Positions 34,337-41,951 of a stretch of 41,951 nucleotides of DNA are shown one piece after another. Source of the DNA: Plantago elongata (taxonomy: Eukaryota; Streptophyta; Magnoliopsida; Lamiales; Plantaginaceae). The notes beneath the pieces are model-generated. The model did no database searches and was not told the DNA's origin. It saw only the letters and a list, made by a program, of their open reading frames with translations. A program made the position numbers and the translations under genes. The stretch's first letter is position 1. The number at the start of each line of letters is the position of its first letter. The stretch spans positions 1 to 41,951 of the forward strand of contig JAYMSP010000762.1 of the NCBI GenBank assembly GCA_036897095.1, in the 5' to 3' direction.

Positions 34337-36540
34337 CACAAACTGTAAGCTGAAAGCTTTTTCCTCAAATCATAATTTTAATGACCTGAAACATGCTTTA
34401 GTAACGTAAAGGTTAAACCCATAACAAAAGTCGCAAATTTACCAAGAAAGTATAAATACAGGACAAAATGCAGATGAATGACAGTCAAATTGAGGATTGA
34501 ATTAACCAAAAATAAGCCTCGAATTGGTACAAGAGGGTCAAATCTTGATACATTTGTGAAGAAATAGAGGGTATTGGGAACAGAGAAAGATGGAGAAGAG
34601 TCATTGTTGGGTTTCCATTTCTTTCGGTGGTGAAATGGAATGATGAAAATTGACTTAGTGCGTTTCTGAAGAAAAAAAAATGACAATATAGAATTGAACG
34701 AGAATAACTTACTCGTAGACCTGATTTATGGAAAAAATTTTCGAGAAACCGGGCAGCTTCTTTAAGATTTTTCAAGATATTCTTGAAAAATTATAACATT
34801 ACGATCTGATTTACTTTCAATTTCTTCTATGCCGCCCTCGTTCATAGTGTATTTACCACTTACGAAGACTAGTATGAAATTGTGTGTCCCAAATGGTTCG
34901 ACTATTAGGTGTACTGGGGTGTCCCTATCTACCTTCGTTATCAGTTTAGTCGATTTGTAGGATATGTTAATTGCAACTTCAGGTGAATTAACCTCCAATT
35001 CTTTGCTACTAATTGGTGTTATTAAACTTTACTTCTTGTATGTGAACAATTACTCTTGCTACTCCTTAAATAGTCGACATTTACGTATTAGAGCTCCAGC
35101 TTGGAGTTAAGTTCGCTCCAAGTCAGCTCCGAATTGCAGTATCAAGCATAGCATGTATGTACATAGAATGGAGGAAGTACAATTCACTTGGAATCAGTTC
35201 ATGACAACATTTGAAGTAATTGTGCATAGCATGTAGGTACATGCTAGGTTAGGAACATGTATATTTCGACACAACTACAGATTATGACAAACTCATTAAA
35301 GGGGAGAAAAAGAGTCACATAACAACATCCCACTGCTTCCACTTTTAAAATGGATACAAGATACAATGTCATCTTCGAATTGAAGAAAAGAACCATGCAA
35401 GCGTTTTCCCAGTAGTGCTCTCTTTTACTATCCACCTAAAAAGAATGGTTCCCCACATATTTCTATAATGACCTTGTGATTGAATTCTCACTCACCAGAA
35501 TGACATAAAGCTGATTTAGGAATTGGCGTGACATAAACTAAAACTATCATGACACGGTCTAAACCTTAATACCTGCAAGAGAGAAGTTCAATGAACGCTT
35601 TAGAATGTTTATCACCATGTGATTCAGGGTCGGGTCTGGGCATGTGCGAGGAGGCCCTCCGCAAATGTCCCAACACATAATAGGTTTTTTTAACTTGTTT
35701 TGTTTGTTATACTTGTTAGATATTTGTATTTTCAAATTTATGCTTAATTATGTTTTCATAAAATTTAATTAGTTTTTATGTGATTATCTATAAACATTAA
35801 AAACTAATATGTTTTTAATTAATTGAAACAAATCTTCTAAACACTGTTGCACTTAGTTTCAAACGTTATAAAACTCCCTTCAGTCATTTATATTTATTAT
35901 AGGCAACGCATTAGCTTTTCACTTCAAAAATTTTAGAACAAAACCAAATACATTAAAAAAATAAAGTATACACGGAGTTCAATGTAATGAAATGATGGCT
36001 TGGTGACACAGAGTTATTATCCATCGCCCCATCCGCCGTGAATGGATAGGGCGACCTCTATCCGTCACCCCTTCCCTGATTTTTTTATTTCCCAAGTGGA
36101 AAATAAACTTTAGATTGAGGATTAAAATGTTTGAACTAACCGTGAAATGCCTCGTTAACAATTTCAACATCGACACTAATATCATTAAGGAATCAGGAGG
36201 GATTATCGAATCGACTTCTATAATAGATTCAAGTAAATAAATAATACCGTATCCACCTAACATCTAACTATCTAAGTAAACAATTTATAGCTCCATCTAT
36301 AGTTTATGACATGCTGATGATGTATAAAAAAGATCATTTCAATACTAGCTACAATATGTTTCGACTCTTCGTCGATGTCGTACACTCTAGTCTAGCCACC
36401 ACTTTACTTTTCATCCTAAATACGGAATAAATTTTTTAGTAGAAATCCACAAGACTGCAAATCAAAAATTTATGCGAGAAACACATTTATAGTGGGGAAT
36501 AGTGAACCCTTACCGCTATTATTAATAAGGAGTGTTAGAG
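34337..36540. other. Intergenic: SCAPER 5' flank, then AT-rich DNA
   Basis: 34340-34650 reads on the minus strand like a 5' UTR ('ccaccgaaagaaatgg', then CT-rich 'ctcttctccatctttctctg'), so the SCAPER transcript probably starts near there. 34762-35028 on the minus strand is an 87-codon open frame without a usable start. Around 35624-35680 a GC-rich segment ('cagggtcgggtctgggca') resembles a hAT-type end. Around 36010-36085 'atccatcgccccatcc' and 'tatccgtcaccccttcc' appear, a sequence style seen again near 38880-39050. No supported gene. Confidence 0.5.
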
Positions 36541-36564
36541 TGATCGTTGTTGCCATAAATACTA

Positions 36565-36708
36565 TTGGAATCAACCCTTTTAACATTCTTCAACCCATCA
36601 TCAATCTCTTCATCAATTGACGATAAACTTCGGGATTTTTTTCAATCGATGATAAGCTTCGAGATTCTTCAAGTTGGAATCAACCCTTTTAACATTCTTC
36701 AACCCATC
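36565..36708. repeat. Perfect 35-bp direct repeat flanking a duplicated spacer
   Basis: The same 35 bases (starting 'ttggaatcaaccctt') occur at 36565-36599 and 36674-36708. Between them the phrase 'gataaacttcgggatt' recurs as 'gataagcttcgagatt'. This looks like a local tandem duplication with a period near 109 bp whose second copy is truncated. Confidence 0.9.
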
Positions 36709-36879
36709 TTATAAAATACATCTTCAGAAAAACATTTATTACATCTTCAAAATAACTTTCTTCACACTCTTAACTTGTTCGTCGACCCCTTCTTCCACAA
36801 CGTCTGTGACAAATCTTGTTCAGCCACCTTTTTTACGAAAATCTAACACATACCACAAAAACATAAAAAAAGGAACTGA

Positions 36880-37630
36880 TAATTTAAAAAAAAAAAAACT
36901 AAGACAATTTAAAGTAAAACATAAACGATTTATACAAAAAAAAACTCAACCAACAATAATGAACATAGACAATTATAACTAAAACATAGACATAGATCAT
37001 TTATATAAAAAAACTAGATAAATAGTAAAATATAAAGATAATTTATACAAAAAAACTAAACCAACAACAACGAATAACATGAAAAAATTCTACTAAAACA
37101 TAGATCATTTATACAAAAACTAGACAATTTAGTGTAAAATATAGACAATTTTATAACAACGAAATAGGCAACAACGAACTACATACACAACTTAAACTAA
37201 AATATAAACCATTTTACTAAAAGATATACAGTCACAACCACATAACAAAGCTAAAAATCTTTAAAAAGTAGATGATAAACATTTAAAAACAAGACAGTTT
37301 TACAAAAAAGATGTAAAAAACTAGACAATGGGTGTTAAAAACTTGACAATTTTACACAAAAAAAGATGTAAAACATTAAAAATTAAACAATAGATATAAA
37401 AAAAACTAGACAATTCACACCAAAAGTTTTAAGCATAAAAACTAGACAATAAATGTTAAAAACTAAACAATTTTGTATAAAGCATCCAGAAGATTCAAGC
37501 AAACAACAAATCTCCTCCAACAGTTTGCGCAACCACACAACAAAGCCATAAAACATAAAAAGTAGATGATAAATATTAAAAACTAGACAATATTTGCTAA
37601 AATCTAGACAGTTTCCAAAAAAAATGTTCA
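36880..37630. repeat. A-rich, G-poor degenerate repeat region with 'ctagacaatt' motifs
   Basis: On the plus strand this stretch is dominated by A, with little G. Variants of 'aaaactagacaattt', 'acatagacaattat' and 'tttatacaaaaaaact' recur dozens of bases apart. Read on the minus strand it becomes a T-rich tract with repeated 'attgtctagttttt', similar in texture to a plant intron. No coding potential. Confidence 0.65.
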
Positions 37631-37679
37631 ATCATCGATACCCTACTATATAATTCCTAAATCATCGACAGCTCTATCA

Positions 37680-38200
37680 ACAATTTTATAGTACATATCA
37701 TTTACAAAAGTAAATCAACATAGTCAAAATTTGTAACAACAAGAACCTAGATAGCCACCGTGCTTGGTGAAGGTGCAATGCGAGTGGCTCCTTGCGAGAT
37801 CCGAGAAGGAGCCACCAACTATTTTTTGCTAGCGGAGTGTACCGATGAGACCGACGCCTCCATTCCTGCTTGATGATTCTAGCTGCCAATCTTCACATCC
37901 TCCCCAACATAGTCCATGGTTTCCACCGAGAGATCCATCTACATCGATATTCGAGCTCTATCGACCATGCAAGCGAATAAAAAAAGCAAAAACAACATGA
38001 AAACCACTTAAAATCAGATAAATACTAATCAAAACAACTTCAAACACAACAAATAGAAGCAAAACTTGACAAATTGCGAGTCAAAACGAGAAAATTAAGG
38101 GTTCATCGGCCAAAAGAGGAGAGAAACCGTTTCTATAAGATCTAAAAGGGGAAACGAATGAAAGAGAAAGGGTAAAAGGTAGCTTTTTATACTCAACCCG
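37680..38200 (-). promoter_or_regulatory. Possible minus-strand promoter and leader of an unidentified, probably transposon-related unit
   Basis: Reading the minus strand from 38200, 'gagtataaaaagc' (TATA-like, about 38185-38195) is followed by a CT-rich leader. A 19-codon frame (MDLSVETMDYVGEDVKIGS) then starts at about 37943 and ends near 37885. A perfect 10-bp hairpin, GTGGCTCCTT / AAGGAGCCAC, lies at 37784-37815. The T-rich repeat region follows. No downstream coding exon was found, so this may be a relic or captured gene start. Confidence 0.3.
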
Positions 38201-38298
38201 GGTCATTAAAAAACCTGACCCTAGCCCAGATTTCAGAAAAATCAACATGCGAGGAGGATCCAAAATGATAAAGGGTAGAAGACAAAAACTAAGGAGAT

Positions 38299-38443
38299 GA
38301 TTGACATGGCATTTGCATGGGTATTTGGATGGGATTTTGATGAAATTGTGTTTGGAATTAAATTGATAGGATATTTGAAGTGTATTTTAGGTCAAATCAC
38401 TGTTCATCGAGCCAAATGGCCCGATTTAAGTGCCATGCCAATC
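38299..38443. mobile_element. Small terminal-inverted-repeat segment (MITE candidate)
   Basis: 'gattgacatggcattt' at 38299-38314 and 'aagtgccatgccaatc' at 38428-38443 are inverted repeats matching at 14 of 16 positions. They enclose about 113 bp of non-coding sequence. Size fits a MITE; flanking duplications were not resolved. Confidence 0.45.
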
Positions 38444-39700
38444 AGCCCCTAAGCAATTTTGTGTAAAAAATGATGAACTTTTTGGACTCTTTAAATAAAG
38501 ATGGACTTTTATAAGACTTAGTACCAAATATACTAGGCCTCTGTTGTATTCTAAGTGCTCTAAGCCTCTAAGTAGATAGTTTGTCTTAACCTATGAGAGG
38601 GGACGTGAGCTCTTGCATTTCTGTTGGTTTAAATTAAACAACAAGATAGAATCAATTTATTATCAGCCCAAGCCACAACTCAAAATATAAATATTCGACA
38701 ACCATCAAGTAAATTAGTAGATGCAAGTATTTCTAACACAATACGCATTACTATTTCAAACGAAGTTATCTGAACAATAAAAACTAACATTCACAAGCTA
38801 AAAGAAAACAAGAGATTGACCAGGGAAAAACTAAGAACCAGAAACCGACACATAGTTGTTCCAATGCTCAATTCAAGATCTATCCGTCGCCCCATCTCTA
38901 GCAATGAATGCGCTGACAGATAGAATCTTCGTGGTGCCATGAAGATCTATCCCGGTGAATAATTTATCCGTCGTCAAATAGCGACGGAGATAACAACAAA
39001 CTATAACTTTGGCCTTTTTTTTATGTTTATCCGTCACTAAATGAGGATACTAGTTCAGGAATTGGTAACTTGCAAGGTCTAATTTATCTACTTCTGTCGA
39101 TGAATTGATCGTAGGCAACATTTAGTTTTCTCTGATTTTTTTTGTGGTGAGTAGTGAAAGTTTGTTTTATTTATTTAAAATTATTTTGCCTGATAACGGA
39201 TATTCGACGGATTTATCCGTATTCAATTCGTTCTGAACGGATCGAATGACGGATGTACCTTTTTTCATCCGTTTGACCAGATATATGGATGTAGATCGAT
39301 CCGTATCCATCCGTTGTGCAGGCCTATTGGCTCCCAACTCTAAATTCATTTTAATCGACAAGCAACTTTAATCGAGTTGAAACAATATTTTGAGTATTAA
39401 TAATTGAATTGACATATTACTCGTTAATAATGAAGACCTTAGATATTTGATACCTTATGAGTAAGTATAGTAAGAGGAGAGATTTGACTACATATTAGAA
39501 AAATCAGGTTTAATATAAAACCAGCCAAAATAGATCGGATGCGCAGTTTTCAGTCAGACCGCCTGCCTAAATGAACTAGGTCGGCTACCTATATATAGCA
39601 ACAAAACACGTTATAATCCGGTAGAATACCAAATTCCATATTTGCTTTACATCTACTATCCATCTTCTCCAATTTTTTTCCGCCTTCTCCGATTTGCTTC
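38444..39700. other. Intergenic region with 'atccgtc' motifs
   Basis: No gene is visible. 38880-39050 contains 'tatccgtcgccccatc', 'tttatccgtcgtcaaata', 'gcgacggagata' and 'tttatccgtcactaaatg'. These are alternating direct and inverted 'tccgtc/gacgga' motifs of the kind found in subterminal regions of CACTA transposons. 39190-39300 has further 'atccgt' repeats in both orientations. No complete element ends were identified. Confidence 0.4.
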
Positions 39701-39768
39701 AGATTGACTATCAAAATATGGATTCGAAGATCCAAAACGGTAACCTGGCAGCGATCGATTCGGGGAGC

Positions 39769-39878
39769 GCGGCGACGATCAATCAGTGGAACAATTACGC
39801 GGTGGCGATCGTTAGAACAATTGTGCGGCAGTGATCTTTCAGAGAACAAGCGCGGCGACGATCGTTCAAGAACAAGCG
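39769..39878 (+). repeat. Four-unit GC-rich repeat (gcggcgacgatc) at a short open frame
   Basis: Units begin at 39769, 39799, 39825 and 39852 (spacings 30, 26 and 27). Each has 'gcgg(c/t)(g/a)(a/g)(c/t)gatc' followed by an 'agaacaa'-like end. They overlap the 38-codon frame from the ATG at 39718 (MDSKIQNGNLAAIDSGSA...) to the stop at 39832. A CT-rich, leader-like stretch precedes it at about 39650-39700. The block contrasts strongly with the AT-rich flanks. It may be a decayed first exon or a minisatellite; I do not recognise the protein. Confidence 0.6.
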
Positions 39879-39907
39879 TGCAAAACTGGAGAGAAAAATT
39901 AAACTAG

Positions 39908-41556
39908 TCAGATCGTTAAATTACAAAAATCTCGAAAAAACCAAATAAACCTTATTCTTTTTTTTTCTTTTTTTATGTATTTTAAGAAAATATTACATTT
40001 TCTAAGACGGTAGCCTTGATAAATGAAGTACTTTCTGTATCCTATTAAAAAATAATTCACAATGAAGTATAATGGTTTTTTTCCCCTTCTTTAAATAATA
40101 TATATCAAGTATACGCTAATTCAAATATGTCTTATCTTTCAAACTTCAGCTACCTTATGACCTTCCATCACCTCAATAATCTCCGGCCACGTTTTTGTTT
40201 TCTTGTACATTATAACCTTATCAACTAGTTTTATTAAATATAACATTTACATACATAATTTAAAAAATGTTGAACCGATTATCAAATACTACTAAAATGG
40301 TACAGTTAAATAATATATTCCGTATGACATATAAAGTTCAGTACAAACACGTAATATGCAGTTATAATTTTATAAAATTAAGGTTGATTTACAATAAATT
40401 TGAGTAGTTGGGCGAACCGCCGATTAAATATCTTAAATGAAAAGTTCATCATAATTGGCTACGTTTTCTGGACTGATTATTATATACGTTTATTAATAAC
40501 AATAACCACAAAATTATTGAATTCCTTTCATAGGCGGTTATCAGTTGGACAACTATTTTCAGTTCGGTTTGGTCGGGTTTAATTGGAGTTGATAACACTA
40601 AAACTTGTTGACAGCTGTGTGTTATACCGAACCCAGTTCCACCTCTTCCATTTTCGACTTCTTTTGCTTTTCTGTCCATCTGAGAATCTTTGTCAGATTT
40701 CGACAACCATGAGATTAAACTATTGCAGGTACTATTCCCCTGTTCTCAACTTGAAGTTTTTCTATCAAATTTCATAGTAAAAATGTGATCTTTTTTTTTT
40801 CTCTTGATCTTGATTTTTGCCATTAATGGATGGTGCTTGATCTCCAAGGTGCTTTCCTTGTTGAATCTTCACACCTGCTGTGTTTTCCCTTTTCCTGTGA
40901 TGAATTGATTGGCAGCAAAAGTTGGAGTTTTGCTTTCAGTGTAGCTACAGTAGAGGATAGAGAGTGTAAATACAATATCCCTTTCTTGTGAAGATTGTGT
41001 TTTGACAAGTCATGTTCATATATGGTTGCTTTGCTTGTAGTACTAATCAAATGGCGTAGATATAAAGCAATGCTATGTACCAAAGTTTAGTGTTTTGTGT
41101 GTGTTTTTTTTAATAGCATATAGTAGTATGTGTTTTTGGTGTAGTTTCCAAGATATCTTCTTTTTGTATGGGTTTCATTAAAGTTTTCCAAGTGTGGATT
41201 ATGGGACGTTGTTAAAGCAATGTGGACATGAATTTATGTGTCAGAAAGAAGACTACTGCTGGTTTTATTATATGTTTATGTAGTCAATCTGGGCATTGTT
41301 TCAATTAAGATGTATCTGCGAGTTTTTCGTAAGCTCCTTGGTAGTCCAGTAGTCTTCATGCTGATGTTATTTATATTTATATAAATTCTTCCTTCAGCCA
41401 GTTTTGGTATACACGTTATAATGCTAGTTAAAATCTATCTGCTTGTACACGTTGAAGTATTCGTTGTGCTAATGTTATTTATCTTGATCTGATTCAGTTT
41501 CTTGGCCGGTTTTAATCTGAGTTGCCACCACTCAAGTTCTCCTAGTTGATCATCAG
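39908..41556 (+). promoter_or_regulatory. 5' flank, probable untranslated exon and 5' UTR intron of the heparanase-like gene
   Basis: 39908-40550 is AT-rich with no gene. At about 40600-40728 the sequence turns CT-rich ('ccacctcttccattttcg') and ends 'attgcag|gtactattcc', a good donor at 40729. The coding ATG at 41557 is directly preceded by 'gatcatcag', a good acceptor. I infer an untranslated first exon ending at 40728 and a leader intron of 828 bp (40729-41556). The transcription start is not resolved. Confidence 0.5.
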
Positions 41557-41951
41557 ATGGGATTCTGGACCTCATTTTTTGTCATTATGGTCCTGATCCC
41601 TACAATTTTGGCACAGTCTGAAGATGCAAGGCTTGTCATTGACACAAGTACAACTGTCTTTGAGACGGATGGTAATTATATTTGTGCCACTATTGACTGG
41701 TGGCCAGAGGACAAGTGCAATTATAATATGTGCCCATGGGGAAAGTCATCCTTGATAAATCTTGTAAGTATCCACCAACGAGACTGTTCTACTGAGATTA
41801 AGCTTCACATTATATTGAAGCAGATTACTGTTTCTTCACATCTTTTAATTATCAAGTTTTCAGCTGAAGTATTTTCATCTCTCAGGACCTGACGAATCCT
41901 TTTCTACTCAATGCTGTTCAAGGTTTTATTGTACTTATATAATTTTTTCTT
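41557..41951 (+). CDS. Heparanase-like protein (GH79 family), 5' part only
   Basis: Two coding exons are visible, 41557-41763 and 41886-41932, with donor and acceptor signals; the rest of the gene lies beyond the window. The first 20 residues (MGFWTSFFVIMVLIPTILAQ) form a signal peptide, so the protein enters the secretory pathway, probably to the cell wall or vacuole. The following segment (ICATIDWWPEDKCNYNMCPWG, 42-62) is characteristic of plant heparanase-like proteins (Arabidopsis GUS1-3 group), which act as beta-glucuronidases on wall arabinogalactan glycans. The second exon (DLTNPFLLNAVQ) continues the N-terminal GH79 domain. The catalytic Glu residues lie downstream and cannot be checked. 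Confidence 0.92.

Noticed and set aside
37698..37889. Minus-strand 63-codon frame with several Trp and Arg
   Set aside because: It covers the hairpin and leader-like region, lacks a recognised domain and ends in repeat sequence.
40449..41083. Minus-strand frames upstream of the heparanase gene
   Set aside because: They overlap the inferred untranslated exon and leader intron and show no domain.
1..41951. tRNA, rRNA or microRNA genes
   Set aside because: I saw no tRNA box A/B pair or rRNA segment, and no hairpin matching a known plant microRNA. This is a visual check, and a covariance-model search would settle it.

Overview
This is nuclear DNA from a flowering plant, most likely a eudicot. 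The genes are split by GT-AG introns and spaced widely in AT-rich DNA full of repeats. It carries a plant L1-type LINE, a DYW-class PPR gene and a plant SCAPER homologue. I cannot fix the family or genus from sequence alone. An asterid (for example Lamiales) would fit, but that is only an impression.

Layout, left to right. 1-1297: a (TA)n tract and intergenic repeats. 1298-5722 (-): nine-exon gene for the mitochondrial ATP synthase gamma subunit (320 aa). 5723-7634: intergenic DNA with a three-copy 61-bp repeat and a small cluster of palindromes. 7635-12540 (+): a decayed LINE with remnants of ORF1, endonuclease, reverse transcriptase, zf-RVT and RNase H. 12893-16885 (+): nine-exon mitochondrial carrier gene (367 aa) with an unusual tandem array in intron 3. 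17541-20339 (-): intronless PPR-DYW gene (932 aa). 21230-21811 (+): unrecognised frame broken by one stop codon. 22098-25505 (+): four-exon J-domain/zinc-finger gene of the JJJ1/DNAJC21 type (641 aa). 26264-34336 (-): eight-exon SCAPER gene (1634 aa) with a MITE-like insertion in intron 3 and a seven-copy array in intron 1. 34337-41556: about 7 kb without a convincing gene, rich in repeats and possible transposon remnants. 41557-41951 (+): first two coding exons of a heparanase-like (GH79) gene that runs off the window.

I built the exon models by hand from open frames, GT/AG borders and recalled family sequences. For ATP gamma, the carrier, DnaJ and SCAPER the summed coding length divides by three, and the phases agree at every junction.

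The genes do not form a pathway. Four of the products are expected in organelles or the secretory system: ATP gamma and the carrier in mitochondria, the PPR protein in an organelle, and the heparanase in the secretory pathway. The J-protein is expected in ribosome biogenesis. The carrier and J-protein genes lie in the same order and orientation as I remember for Arabidopsis At1g74240-At1g74250, with the PPR gene on the other strand between them.

I see no defence system, biosynthetic cluster or other clearly new multi-gene system. The most unusual signal is the array in carrier intron 3. Its unit of about 135 bp is in register with both flanking splice junctions, so several copies carry a potential 9-nt micro-exon.
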